64,000 nucleotides of DNA from assembly GCA_937995655.1 (NCBI GenBank), contig CALKJI010000009.1:62001-126000 (forward strand). The letters are read 5' to 3'. Origin of the DNA: an uncultured Pseudothermotoga sp. (GTDB lineage Bacteria; Thermotogota; Thermotogae; Thermotogales; DSM-5069). This document shows, one piece after another, positions 9,879-19,694 of this stretch (position 1 is its first letter; each line of letters begins with the position of its first letter). Below the pieces are notes generated by a model. It was given only the letters and a program-made list of their open reading frames with translations. It was not told where the DNA came from and searched no databases. A program made the translations under genes and the position numbers.

Positions 9879-10306
9879 TACATGTCACCTGCCAGATGAG
9901 TGAAGACTTTGGTCAATTTGAGAAGATTACCATTTTGGAGGTTTGTCAAGTTAATGTCCTTAAAGATTCTACTAATTATATACAAACCGAATCCTCCTTC
10001 TCTCTCTGGAGAAGGCAGTTTCGGAGTTATCACAGCTGGGTCAATTTGTTCACCAAAATCTCTCAAGAGAATTTCAAGCCTCCTTTCATGTTCATACCAA
10101 ATTAGTGTCATGGTTATGTATTTGGTCTCATCATTTTTGTACGTATGCCTGATTATGTTGGTCAGAGCTTCATTGGTTCCAAGTTCGGTATCCCAGATCT
10201 CTTCCTCAATAACATTTCTGTGTGTCAAAAAAGACCTTATGACTGCTCGAGCAAGCCTGGTATTGACTGATTTTGAAGTGAAAGATATTGTAACGACTTC
10301 TCTCAT
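9875..10306 (-). CDS. RsbW-like ATP-binding (HATPase) regulatory protein
   Basis: ELGTNEALTNIIRHTY (N box), LLRDFGEQIDP, EGGFGLYIISRIFKDI. Confidence 0.8.
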   Translation of the reverse strand: MREVVTISFTSKSVNTRLARAVIRSFLTHRNVIEEEIWDTELGTNEALTNIIRHTYKNDETKYITMTLIWYEHERRLEILLRDFGEQIDPAVITPKLPSPEREGGFGLYIISRIFKDINLTNLQNGNLLKLTKVFTHLAGDMY

Positions 10307-10308
10307 TT

Positions 10309-11100
10309 TTACACCTTCCTTGACCAATTTCTCAGTCCAGTTGTGTACAAATAACAATCTATTCCCACATTGAAGAAAAGCCAGTATTTTTCCTCCAGCA
10401 ACTTTTCGGTTCTGTAGGCTTGTCGCAGTGAAAGCCCCGCTTTTTCACCGAACTCTTTCAGATCCTGTGATATAAGCCTGAGTTGAACTAATTTAACGTC
10501 TTCTTCTTCAATATCCACATGAACTTCTAAATCCTGCAAAGCTTTGTAAGTGCACAATCCAGAGTTGCTAACGTATCTATCTACAATAAAAGCCTGTCTT
10601 ATTGCACCAAGAACCTCTGAACTATTACTCGACAGTGCCAGTTTAACATCTTTATGGACAGAAATATGTTCTGTTGGAAAAACATACAAGTCTTTCCCAG
10701 ATAAATTAATGATTTGAGATGCAATTTTACTCAGTTCCTTTCTGTAACCGAATCTGATCTCATCTTTTTCTGCAGAGAGAATACCAACTGACATCTTACC
10801 TTTCCAACTATCAATCAAATTGCTAATGTCAACCATGAACTTTGGAAATGAGTGTCTCTCCAATAGCACTTTATCAAGATATGTTTTGATTAGTTCCAAA
10901 GATATTTCTTCACTTGTGAATCCAACAACAGCTGGTCCCACAAGGGTATCAACATAATTCAGTGATACAGTTTCACCACTCACATCTAACGCAACAGGTA
11001 TGCGGGATTCGAAAACAAGACCCACGTACTTTGACAAAACATCTTTGAGCCCTAAGTCATCTTTGATCAGTTCTTCCTTCGTAGTTGCAAATATTCTCAC
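10309..11100 (-). CDS. conserved-looking protein of unknown function
   Basis: 263-aa ORF in a tight operon with 4-bp GTGA overlap with queH; no recognised family motif. Confidence 0.7.
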   Translation of the reverse strand: MRIFATTKEELIKDDLGLKDVLSKYVGLVFESRIPVALDVSGETVSLNYVDTLVGPAVVGFTSEEISLELIKTYLDKVLLERHSFPKFMVDISNLIDSWKGKMSVGILSAEKDEIRFGYRKELSKIASQIINLSGKDLYVFPTEHISVHKDVKLALSSNSSEVLGAIRQAFIVDRYVSNSGLCTYKALQDLEVHVDIEEEDVKLVQLRLISQDLKEFGEKAGLSLRQAYRTEKLLEEKYWLFFNVGIDCYLYTTGLRNWSRKV

Positions 11101-11660
11101 AATTCACAGCCTCCATTTTTAGCACGATTTCTTAATGAATAGATACAGCCACAGTAATTCTGTCTATAGAGACCGAGTTCTTTACTCAATATAACGCTTC
11201 TGAGGAAACCATTTTTCTTCTTGAAATCTCTATGTAGATATTCAATCTTGAATTCCTTAGCAACACTTTCTCCGATTTCAAGAATTATTTTTGAGTTCTT
11301 CTTGGGACTTGTGGTCAATGTGCTGGAAAAAACATGAAAACCATTCCTTTTTGCGTGCGCAGCAGTGGATCTCAAACGGAACTCAATACACTTGCTACAC
11401 CTGATCGAACCTTCTGGAAGGTCTTCAAGTCCTTTTATCTGCTGTTGCCAGGAAATTCTGTCAGGCTCTTCAACTACCAACTTTAAATTCCATGAATTTG
11501 ACAACTTCACAGTCGCTTCTAAGCGTTTCAGATACTCTTCTTGAGGCTCTATATTTGGATTAGAAAAAAACAGAATAGGTTCATAACCTTCCTCACGCAA
11601 TCTCTCAACAGCAGTTGTTGCATCTGGTGCACAACAGACATGCAAAAGTATCAGCATCAA
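11097..11660 (-). CDS. queH: epoxyqueuosine reductase QueH (DUF208)
   Basis: [44 protein letters not shown]...CSKCIEFRL...[12 protein letters not shown] cysteine pattern. Confidence 0.9.
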   Translation of the reverse strand: MMLILLHVCCAPDATTAVERLREEGYEPILFFSNPNIEPQEEYLKRLEATVKLSNSWNLKLVVEEPDRISWQQQIKGLEDLPEGSIRCSKCIEFRLRSTAAHAKRNGFHVFSSTLTTSPKKNSKIILEIGESVAKEFKIEYLHRDFKKKNGFLRSVILSKELGLYRQNYCGCIYSLRNRAKNGGCEL

Positions 11661-12106
11661 AATCTCCTCTCGCTGTCTAAAAGTAAAGTAACAGGGCCAT
11701 CATTGAGAGCATCTATATCCATGTGTGCACCAAAAACTCCTTCGGCAACGTTCATGGTCCTGTTCTTCAAAAACTCAACAAATGAACGATAAAGTGCCTG
11801 ACCCAAATCTGCAGGAGCTGCATCACTGAAAGATGGCCTCCTTCCGCGTCGACAATCACCATAAAGTGTGAATTGAGAAATGACCAATATCCCTCCATCT
11901 ATTTGAGTAACACTCAGATTCATCTTTCCTTCGTGATCTTCAAAAATTCTCAGATTGAGTACCTTCTCACAAATCCACTCCACATCATTTTGTTTGTCAT
12001 TCTTACCAACACCGAGAAATACAAGTAACCCTCTGCCGATAGAACCAACGACTTGTCCATTGACAGTTACTTTAGCATGATGAACTCTTTGTACAACAGC
12101 TCTCAG
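11657..12106 (-). CDS. dtd: D-aminoacyl-tRNA deacylase
   Basis: Frame upstream of ORF-track start reads [48 protein letters not shown]..., the canonical Dtd N terminus; start codon appears to be CTG at 12106-12104 (minus). Confidence 0.93.
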   Translation of the reverse strand: MRAVVQRVHHAKVTVNGQVVGSIGRGLLVFLGVGKNDKQNDVEWICEKVLNLRIFEDHEGKMNLSVTQIDGGILVISQFTLYGDCRRGRRPSFSDAAPADLGQALYRSFVEFLKNRTMNVAEGVFGAHMDIDALNDGPVTLLLDSERRF

Positions 12107-14241
12107 GTTGATGCACCCCTTTCGACAGATACGATATTATCCACAGCCTCAAGAGATCTCTTTGCCTCATCGAGTTGCTTCAAATTGTTTACGATCAAAC
12201 TCAATAATACCGTTGAACAGGTTCGTTTAGTGCTTGCAAAGAGTACCTTTAGTACTGTTACTCCTTTGTTTTCAAGGAGTTGCACGATTTGACCTATATC
12301 TGCTTTGTCTCTGATGGTTATCTTCAAAGTCGTTTCATACTTACCTTGTGAATCACCATTCCATCTGGCTTCAAATATCCTATCAGATTCAACACGTCTC
12401 ACGTTGGGACAAGTAACACTATGAATAGTCAAACCTCGTTTGCCTATCACTCCTATTATTTCATCTCCAGGGACTGGCCCACAGCATTTGGCTATGTGAA
12501 TCTCTATGTTCTTGAGCCCCGACACCTCTACAACGGAGGATGGACTACTCGGTTTTTGTTTTTTCTCTTCTGGTTTTACCCGGCTTTTATCAATCAATGG
12601 ATTGAGTAAGTTAATAAGCTCACCGTATGTAATCGTACCTTCTGCGATGCGGCTGTAAAATTCTTCTTGTGATATTCCTTGGCTCTGAAGATATTTCTTG
12701 ATCACGTTTGATTCCATGATTTCTTCTATGGATTTGGACAACTGTTTGCTTATTCTTCTGAGAACATCAATTCCTCGATCTATGAGTTCTGTTTGTAATT
12801 GCTCTCTAAAATATTTTCTGATCTTTGCCTTCGTACGGGGTGATTTAGCATACTTTAGCCAGTCAAGGCTCGGTTTCGCCGTTTTCCCAACCACTATTTC
12901 TACCAGATCTCCATTTCTTAATTGGTAATTAATGGGCACCAACTTACCGTTCACCTTAGCACCAGCAAATTTATGGCCAATGTCTGTGTGTATGGAATAG
13001 GCAAAATCAATGGGGGTGGCACCAACTGGAAGGTGTTTTACTTCTCCCTTCGGTGTGAAAACAAAAACTTCGTCCATCTGGAGTTCCTTTTTGAATTCTT
13101 CCAAGCCGGAGAGGTCCTTGGTGAGTTCTCTTCGCCATTCAAGAAGTTGGTTAACCCACTTTTGCATAGTTTTCACGTTGATTCCATCTTTGTAGATCCA
13201 ATGAGCGATCAAACCATATTCTGCTTCCGCATGCATTTCTTTGTCTCTGATTTGAATTTCAAGAGGTTCACCATAACCTGTGATGACCGTCGTGTGCAAA
13301 GACCTGTAACCATTTGATTTGGGAGCCGCAATGTAGTCCTTTATCCTTCCAGGTAAGGGCTTCCAAATGCTGTGAACGATTCCAAGAACGTTATAGCAAG
13401 TAGGAACGTCATTCACGATGGCGCGAATGCCAAATAAGTCATATATTTCATTGAAGTTCTTGCCCTTTTCTTTGAGTTTCTGCCATATACCGTAGTAGTG
13501 TTTGAAACGTCCCTCAACTCGTGCTTCTATTTCATTTTCATAAAGGGCTTTCTGAAGAGTCTCTGTGTAATCCTTTATTCTTTGCTCTCTCTCTTTTTTC
13601 TTTTCAGCGACAAGAACCTTTATTCTGTTATATTCGTTCCTATTCAGTATTTTGAAAGATAGATCTTCTAACTCCCATTTGATTGAATATATTCCCATTT
13701 TGTGTGCAATTGGAGCATATATTTCCAAGGTCTCTTTGGCTTTATACATTTTCTTCTGCTCGTCTTTCACAAACTCTATCGTTCTCATATTATGCAATCT
13801 GTCAGCGAGTTTCACAAAAATAACTCTGATGTCTTCTGCCATGGCAAATAACATTTTTTGAATTGTCTCCAATTTCAATTTCGAATCACTGGCGTCGACT
13901 GGTGCGTTCAGCTTGCTTACCTTTGTTACTCCATCCACTATGCGTGCTATCTGATTCCCAAACTCTTTTTCAACATCCTCTATTTTGACTCTCCCTTCGC
14001 TGTCTTCCACGGCATCGTGTAACAATGCCGCAACGAGTGTTTGAATATCTACATTCATTTGGGCGAGAATTTTACACACTTCAACTGGATGGGCAATGAA
14101 AGGCTCGCCAGAATCGCGGTAAAAATTTTCATGTGCATAATAAGCCATGCTGTAAGCCTTTGCCAGCAATTTTATATCTTCTTCAGAGGATTTACCCATG
14201 ATGGATAATACCTGTTTTGCAACCTCGGTCGGATCTACCAT
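12103..14241 (-). CDS. relA: bifunctional (p)ppGpp synthetase/hydrolase (RelA/SpoT)
   Basis: HD-domain [21 protein letters not shown], synthetase [45 protein letters not shown]-terminal ACT. Confidence 0.95.
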   Translation of the reverse strand: MVDPTEVAKQVLSIMGKSSEEDIKLLAKAYSMAYYAHENFYRDSGEPFIAHPVEVCKILAQMNVDIQTLVAALLHDAVEDSEGRVKIEDVEKEFGNQIARIVDGVTKVSKLNAPVDASDSKLKLETIQKMLFAMAEDIRVIFVKLADRLHNMRTIEFVKDEQKKMYKAKETLEIYAPIAHKMGIYSIKWELEDLSFKILNRNEYNRIKVLVAEKKKEREQRIKDYTETLQKALYENEIEARVEGRFKHYYGIWQKLKEKGKNFNEIYDLFGIRAIVNDVPTCYNVLGIVHSIWKPLPGRIKDYIAAPKSNGYRSLHTTVITGYGEPLEIQIRDKEMHAEAEYGLIAHWIYKDGINVKTMQKWVNQLLEWRRELTKDLSGLEEFKKELQMDEVFVFTPKGEVKHLPVGATPIDFAYSIHTDIGHKFAGAKVNGKLVPINYQLRNGDLVEIVVGKTAKPSLDWLKYAKSPRTKAKIRKYFREQLQTELIDRGIDVLRRISKQLSKSIEEIMESNVIKKYLQSQGISQEEFYSRIAEGTITYGELINLLNPLIDKSRVKPEEKKQKPSSPSSVVEVSGLKNIEIHIAKCCGPVPGDEIIGVIGKRGLTIHSVTCPNVRRVESDRIFEARWNGDSQGKYETTLKITIRDKADIGQIVQLLENKGVTVLKVLFASTKRTCSTVLLSLIVNNLKQLDEAKRSLEAVDNIVSVERGAST

Positions 14242-14270
14242 TTTCGATTCGCCTCTTTTGGAATATTGTA

Positions 14271-16145
14271 TCACTTTGACCGAGATGATCTAAGATAGGC
14301 TACCAGAGCACCAATATCGGAAGGTGTCACTCCCGGCACGCGCGAAACCTCAAGAATATTAGACGGCCTCAGTTTAGACAGTTTCTCCGCTGCTTCGGTC
14401 GAAAGATTAACAATTTTTTTATAATCGATATCTTGTGGGATGTTGATTTCCTCAAGACTGCGAAGTACCCTAACTTCACTGAACATTCTCTCAACATAAT
14501 CCTCGTACTTTATGTTTAACTCGACTTGTTCGATGACTTCGGGATCATCAATGGGACTGGGATCAAGAACCCTTATATCCTTGTAAGTAACCTGTGGCCT
14601 TTTGAGAAGCTGAGTGAATTTTATGGATTGATGAAGCGGTTGAGTCCCTATTTTGGTGAGCAATTCGTTGACTTGGCCTGTGGGCTTTACAGTCAAAGCC
14701 CTCAATCTGTCTGTTTCAGAACGCATTCTTGCCTCAAGTGCTAAGACCTTCTCATAGAACCATTTTGGAATGAGTCCCACTTGATAACCCTTTTTAGATA
14801 GTCTGAGATGTGCGTTATCGTGGCGAAGGATCAACCTGTACTCGGCTCGAGAAGTTAACAATCTGTATGGTTCGTCCACACCTTTAGTTACAAGGTCGTC
14901 AACCATGACTCCAATGTATGCTTCAGAACGGCTCAGAACAATAGGGGGTTCTCCTCTGAGCTTTTGAACTGCGTTTATACCTGCCAGCAAACCTTGACCT
15001 GCTGCCTCCTCATATCCACTTGTACCGTTGATTTGCCCTGCAAAGAACAATCCTTCGACAATTCTACTTTCAAGAGTATGGAGTAATTGCGTTGGATCTA
15101 TGTAGTCGTATTCAATCGCATAGGCTGGTCTGGTGACTTGCGCATTCTCAAGGCCGGCAATGGTCCTGATCATTTGCAGTTGAACCTCGTATGGCAGACT
15201 GGTACTGAGCCCATTCAGATAGTATTCTCCTGTCATCTTTCCTTCGGGCTCAACAAAGATCTGGTGAGATTCTCTTTCTGGGAACTTCACGACTTTGTCT
15301 TCTATCGACGGACAGTAACGAGGGCCTTTTCCAACGATGAGTTTTATATCTCCATACAATGGAGAAAAGGAAAGGTTTTCTCTTATGATTTGGTGGGTCC
15401 TATCATTCGTATATGTCAGCCAGCATGGATTATCTTTTGTCAGTAAAGTGGGTTCATCGAAGTAGGAGAAGCATAAAGGTTCATCGGATGTATCTTGTCT
15501 CTTCATTTTTGTAAAATCTATGGATCTTCCAAGAATCCTTGCGGGTGTGCCGGTTTTGAACCTACCGATTTTGATGCCACATCTTATCAAAGCCTCTGAA
15601 AGACCTTTGGATGGGAAGTCTCCCAGTCTACCAGCTTCAAAGACATTCCGTCCTATGAATATTCTTCCATTGAGAAAGGTACCTGTCGTAACTATAACAG
15701 CTCTGGCATTGTAACGTGTTCCCAAGGTGTCGATTACAGCTTTTATCTTGCCATCTTCAACAACAAGATCACAAACCTGAGAGTGTCTAAGATAAAGATT
15801 TTCTGTTTCCTCCAATCGTTTTTTCATAAATTGACTGTACGCCGGTTTGTCTATCTGTGCACGCAAGGCTCTTACAGAGGCCCCTTTGCTGGTGTTCAAC
15901 ATTCTTATATTTATCATGGTTGCATCCGTTGCTTTGGCTATCTCGCCACCGAGTGCATCGACTTCCCTCACAACGATACCCTTTGCCGGTCCTCCCATGG
16001 CAGGATTGCAAGGAGTCCAAGCTATTCTGTCAAGGTTTGAAGTCAAGAGAATGGTTTTAAAACCAACTCTTGCAGTCGCCAGTGCGGCTTCTACCCCTGC
16101 ATGACCTGCTCCTATTACTACAACATCAAAATCTTCACTAACCAA
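14271..16145 (-). CDS. mnmG: tRNA uridine-5-carboxymethylaminomethyl modification enzyme
   Basis: [56 protein letters not shown]. Likely TTG start at 16145 after AGAGGTGATC. Confidence 0.96.
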   Translation of the reverse strand: MVSEDFDVVVIGAGHAGVEAALATARVGFKTILLTSNLDRIAWTPCNPAMGGPAKGIVVREVDALGGEIAKATDATMINIRMLNTSKGASVRALRAQIDKPAYSQFMKKRLEETENLYLRHSQVCDLVVEDGKIKAVIDTLGTRYNARAVIVTTGTFLNGRIFIGRNVFEAGRLGDFPSKGLSEALIRCGIKIGRFKTGTPARILGRSIDFTKMKRQDTSDEPLCFSYFDEPTLLTKDNPCWLTYTNDRTHQIIRENLSFSPLYGDIKLIVGKGPRYCPSIEDKVVKFPERESHQIFVEPEGKMTGEYYLNGLSTSLPYEVQLQMIRTIAGLENAQVTRPAYAIEYDYIDPTQLLHTLESRIVEGLFFAGQINGTSGYEEAAGQGLLAGINAVQKLRGEPPIVLSRSEAYIGVMVDDLVTKGVDEPYRLLTSRAEYRLILRHDNAHLRLSKKGYQVGLIPKWFYEKVLALEARMRSETDRLRALTVKPTGQVNELLTKIGTQPLHQSIKFTQLLKRPQVTYKDIRVLDPSPIDDPEVIEQVELNIKYEDYVERMFSEVRVLRSLEEINIPQDIDYKKIVNLSTEAAEKLSKLRPSNILEVSRVPGVTPSDIGALVAYLRSSRSK

Positions 16146-16442
16146 TAAGATCACCTCTTTAGACAAACTACCAGATCCTCAATATCTTGAAATACCTCTT
16201 TTCTATATCCATCTAAGCACAGTTTTAATTAAATTTTATGACAAGTATGGTCAATACTTATTTACCAGGTGTGAAGACTTAGAACTTCGGAAAGAGAACT
16301 TTGACGAAGGATACGGGGTAAGACTAAACCTTGTGTATCATCACGCTCCAAATGATTGTAACATAAAGTGAAAGAATCCTTGTTCAAATATTTTTTCAGT
16401 TTTTCGATCATCATGATAAAATTTAGTGAATGAGGTGATCCT

Positions 16443-17231
16443 GTGCGAATATTGATAACGAATGACGACGGTGTCACTTCTAAGGGGTTGTTAACACTCG
16501 CAAAGGTGTTATCAAAGCGCCATGAGGTGTTAGTTGTTGCGCCTGAATCGGAACAGAGTGCGACAGGCCATGCTATTACTGTCAGAATGCCAATATGGGT
16601 CAAGAAAGTTGAAGTGTTAGAAGATTTTCCAGTTTATGCTACAACTGGCACGCCTGCTGATTGTGTGAAAATAGGTGTAGAAGTTCTTGCAAAGAAAACG
16701 GTTGATTTAGTCATAAGTGGTATAAATCACGGCCACAATCTTGGAACAGATGTCATCTATTCTGGTACCGTCTCTGGTGCTCTTGAAGGTGCTTTACTTG
16801 GTATACCTGCCATTGCTGCATCGGCTCCCGTTGAGAAGAATTACGATTACCATAAAGCAGCTCTTTTTATAGAAGGTTTCATCCAGGATTTTGATTTCCA
16901 TATTCTTGGACAATTTACCGCTTTGAATATTAATTTTCCAAGTGGTATCATTAAAGGATGGATGGCAACGAAACAGAGTACCAGAAGATATGCTGATAGA
17001 TTCGAAGCAAGAATAGATCCGTCCGGTAATACTTACTACTGGATGTATGGTGACGTAATCGAGGATGACCCATCAAGTGATAGTGATTACAAGGCAGTTA
17101 AGCAGGGCTACGTTTCCGTTACACCTATAAGTATTTTCATGAACAACGATAGGGTCCTGATGGAATTGAAGGAGGTCGAAAATGAAAACTATAAGGCTCC
17201 TCGGAGATCCAATTTTGAGAAGGAAGGCTAA
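16443..17231 (+). CDS. surE: 5'/3'-nucleotidase SurE
   Basis: MRILITNDDGVTSKGLLTLA...SGINHGHNLGTDVIYSGTVSGALEGALLGIPAIA; GTG start with GAGGTGATC SD. Confidence 0.96.
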   Translation: MRILITNDDGVTSKGLLTLAKVLSKRHEVLVVAPESEQSATGHAITVRMPIWVKKVEVLEDFPVYATTGTPADCVKIGVEVLAKKTVDLVISGINHGHNLGTDVIYSGTVSGALEGALLGIPAIAASAPVEKNYDYHKAALFIEGFIQDFDFHILGQFTALNINFPSGIIKGWMATKQSTRRYADRFEARIDPSGNTYYWMYGDVIEDDPSSDSDYKAVKQGYVSVTPISIFMNNDRVLMELKEVENENYKAPRRSNFEKEG

Positions 17232-17694
17232 GGAAGTCGAAAGTATAGATGAAAACATAAAAGTCTTAATTAAAGAGCTCTTCGAAACTATGTATGCAAC
17301 AGATGGCATAGGACTTGCAGCTCCTCAGATCGGAGTTTCTCTGAGGATTTTTGTTATGGATGATGGCACTCCAAGAGCCTTAATAAACCCTGTTATAGTT
17401 TTCAGGAGCGAAGAGACTAATATCGCCGAAGAAGGCTGTTTGAGTGTACCTGAGGTCTTTGAGAATGTTGAAAGGAGCAATGAGATCGTTATAAGATACA
17501 CAGATATCAACGGTAAAAATATAGAGGAAAAACTGTCCGGTTACAGTGCAAGGGTGGCACAACATGAATATGATCATCTGGATGGTGTGCTTTTCATTGA
17601 CCTGATTGATCCTTCAAGAAGGTTTGCCATAAGGCAGAAACTTTCTAACATAATAAAACAATCTGGCAAAACATATTCCAAAAACAAGTCATGA
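17182..17694 (+). CDS. def: peptide deformylase
   Basis: GIGLAAPQIG, EGCLSVP, QHEYDHLDGVLFID. Confidence 0.97.
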   Translation: MKTIRLLGDPILRRKAKEVESIDENIKVLIKELFETMYATDGIGLAAPQIGVSLRIFVMDDGTPRALINPVIVFRSEETNIAEEGCLSVPEVFENVERSNEIVIRYTDINGKNIEEKLSGYSARVAQHEYDHLDGVLFIDLIDPSRRFAIRQKLSNIIKQSGKTYSKNKS

Positions 17695-18599
17695 GAATTA
17701 TCTTCTTGGGAACACCTGAATACGCTTCAAAACATTTAGAAGCTCTTTTAGAATCTGGTTTTGATATCATAGGGGTCGTCACTCAACCCGACCGACCAGT
17801 CGGTAGAGGTCAAAGGATTTCGTCTTCTCCCGTGAAGGATCTTGCCTTGAAAAGAAAGTTACCAGTCTTTGAAAAAATGAAAGATGTACCTTTTAACTCG
17901 CTCAAACCCGATATAGGGATCGTGGTAGCTTACGGAGCTTTGATTAAAGAAAAATATCTGGATCTCTTACCTTGGGGTTTTTATAATGTTCATCCATCAT
18001 TATTGCCAAAATATAGAGGGGCAGCTCCTATTCAACGCGCTATTGAGAATGGAGAAAAGATGACAGGTGTTACGTTATTCAAGCTTACGAAGGAACTGGA
18101 TGCAGGTCCAATCGTGCTGCAAGTTCCAGTCAATATATATGACTACGAAAATTTTGATTCACTGGAAAATAGATTAATCGAGATAGGCAAAAGAATGCTG
18201 GTAGATTTTCTCACAAATCCTGGATCCTTTTCACTCGTACCCCAAGACCATTCACAAGCAACCTATGCTCCAAAGATAACAGTACAGGACACAGTTGTGA
18301 GTTTTGATAGGGGTGCTGAACAGGTCAAAGACAAAATAAGGGCTTACGATTCACAACCTGGAGCTCGAGCTGTTTTGAACGAAGAAACCGTCAAAATATT
18401 TGGTGTGAAAAGAATTGAGAAGATTAAACACAATATGATTCCCGGAACCATCGTTCATATAGATAAAGAGGGTGGTCACATCGCAACCATAGATGGAATA
18501 GTTGTCGTCTCACAGATTCAGTTTCCTTCACGGAAGAGAATATCTTTTCTGGCTGCAATGAACGGTAGATTGGTGAGAATAGGAGACAGATTTTCATGA
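17691..18599 (+). CDS. fmt: methionyl-tRNA formyltransferase
   Basis: MRIIFLGTPEYASKHLEALL...VVTQPDRPVGRGQ...NVHPSLLPKYRGAAPIQRAI. Confidence 0.97.
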   Translation: MRIIFLGTPEYASKHLEALLESGFDIIGVVTQPDRPVGRGQRISSSPVKDLALKRKLPVFEKMKDVPFNSLKPDIGIVVAYGALIKEKYLDLLPWGFYNVHPSLLPKYRGAAPIQRAIENGEKMTGVTLFKLTKELDAGPIVLQVPVNIYDYENFDSLENRLIEIGKRMLVDFLTNPGSFSLVPQDHSQATYAPKITVQDTVVSFDRGAEQVKDKIRAYDSQPGARAVLNEETVKIFGVKRIEKIKHNMIPGTIVHIDKEGGHIATIDGIVVVSQIQFPSRKRISFLAAMNGRLVRIGDRFS

Positions 18600-18602
18600 A
18601 TT

Positions 18603-18935
18603 GCAGAGAGGAGCGGGTGGTCGCAGGCAGTTTAGCCTGAGGAAAGTCCGGACTCCACGGGATGGGATGCTGGGTAACACCCAGAGAGAGTGATCTCTGG
18701 ACAGGGCCATAGAGACTTCAAACCGCCTGAAAAGGCAAGGGTGGAAAGGTGAGGTAAGAGCTCACCAGCATCGGAGTGATCCGATGGCTCGGTAACCCCC
18801 ATCCGGAGCAAGGCCAAGCAGGGTTTGGGTGATCCCGCCCTACAAACCCGGGTAGGCCGCTCAAGAGGAACGAAGAAGGTTCCTCCTAGATAGATGACCA
18901 CCAAAAACAGAATCCGGCTTACGGCTCCTCTCTGC
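18603..18935 (+). ncRNA. rnpB: RNase P RNA (class A)
   Basis: Closing helix GCAGAGAGGAGC / GCTCCTCTCTGC; conserved GAGGAAAGTCCGGACTCC, ACAGGGCCATAGAGA, CCCGGGTAGGCC and AGATAGATGACC elements. Confidence 0.96.
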
Positions 18936-18956
18936 TTTTAGGAGTTGGATGAGTCA

Positions 18957-19694
18957 ATGAAAAAATTCTTGGCAATTGTAGCGTACGATGGCACGAATTT
19001 TTGTGGTTTCCAAATTCAAAAAGATGCAAGAACCGTTCAGAAGGTAATTGAGCAAGCTCTTGAAAGAATCTTCAAGCAAAGAGTGACTATCTCTGCTTCT
19101 GGAAGGACCGATACAGGTGTTCATGCCGTTGGTCAGGCAGTAGTCTTTAACTGTCCAATACATATTGACTCAACGAGTATGAAAAATGCTCTCAATGCAA
19201 ATCTGCCTGATGATGTTTATGTTCGCAAAATAATAGAAGTGACCGAAGATTTTCATCCAAGATTTGATGCTAAAAGAAGAATCTACCACTATTTTCTGTA
19301 TAATTCAAGAGAGCCAAATCTTTTCATTCGAAATTATGCTTGGTGGTTTCCTTACGAACTGGATATTGAAAAAATGAGAATGGCTGCAAAATTTCTTGAA
19401 GGAGAACATGATTTTAAATCCTTCATGAAAAGTGATCATGTAGAACAGAACACCACCAGAACTATTTATCGCATAAGAATAGTCAAAATGAGGGGGAGAC
19501 TGATTCTAATTCGGGTGGAAGGACGTTCCTTTTTGAGGCGTATGGTGAGAAATATTGTAGGTGCACTCGTTAAGGTGGGAACCGGTGAATGGGATATAGA
19601 GAAAATAAAGGAACTCTTAGAACTGAAAGATCGCTCTCAAGCGGCAGCTACTGCACCATCACATGGATTGTACTTTTACTCTGTGGATTTCTGA
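18957..19694 (+). CDS. truA: tRNA pseudouridine(38-40) synthase
   Basis: VAYDGTNFCGFQIQKDARTVQKVIEQAL, SGRTDTGVHAVGQ, FLRRMVRNIVGALVKVG. Confidence 0.96.
   Translation: MKKFLAIVAYDGTNFCGFQIQKDARTVQKVIEQALERIFKQRVTISASGRTDTGVHAVGQAVVFNCPIHIDSTSMKNALNANLPDDVYVRKIIEVTEDFHPRFDAKRRIYHYFLYNSREPNLFIRNYAWWFPYELDIEKMRMAAKFLEGEHDFKSFMKSDHVEQNTTRTIYRIRIVKMRGRLILIRVEGRSFLRRMVRNIVGALVKVGTGEWDIEKIKELLELKDRSQAAATAPSHGLYFYSVDF

Noticed and set aside
9900-10373. 157-aa plus-strand ORF, and other antisense ORFs such as 12922..13317, 27976..28362, 33006..33413, 54075..54509 and 58853..59293
   Set aside because: Each is antisense to a gene with clear family motifs; typical shadow ORFs.
18632-18904. 90-aa minus-strand ORF
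   Set aside because: Antisense to the highly structured RNase P RNA gene; composition is explained by rnpB conservation, not coding.
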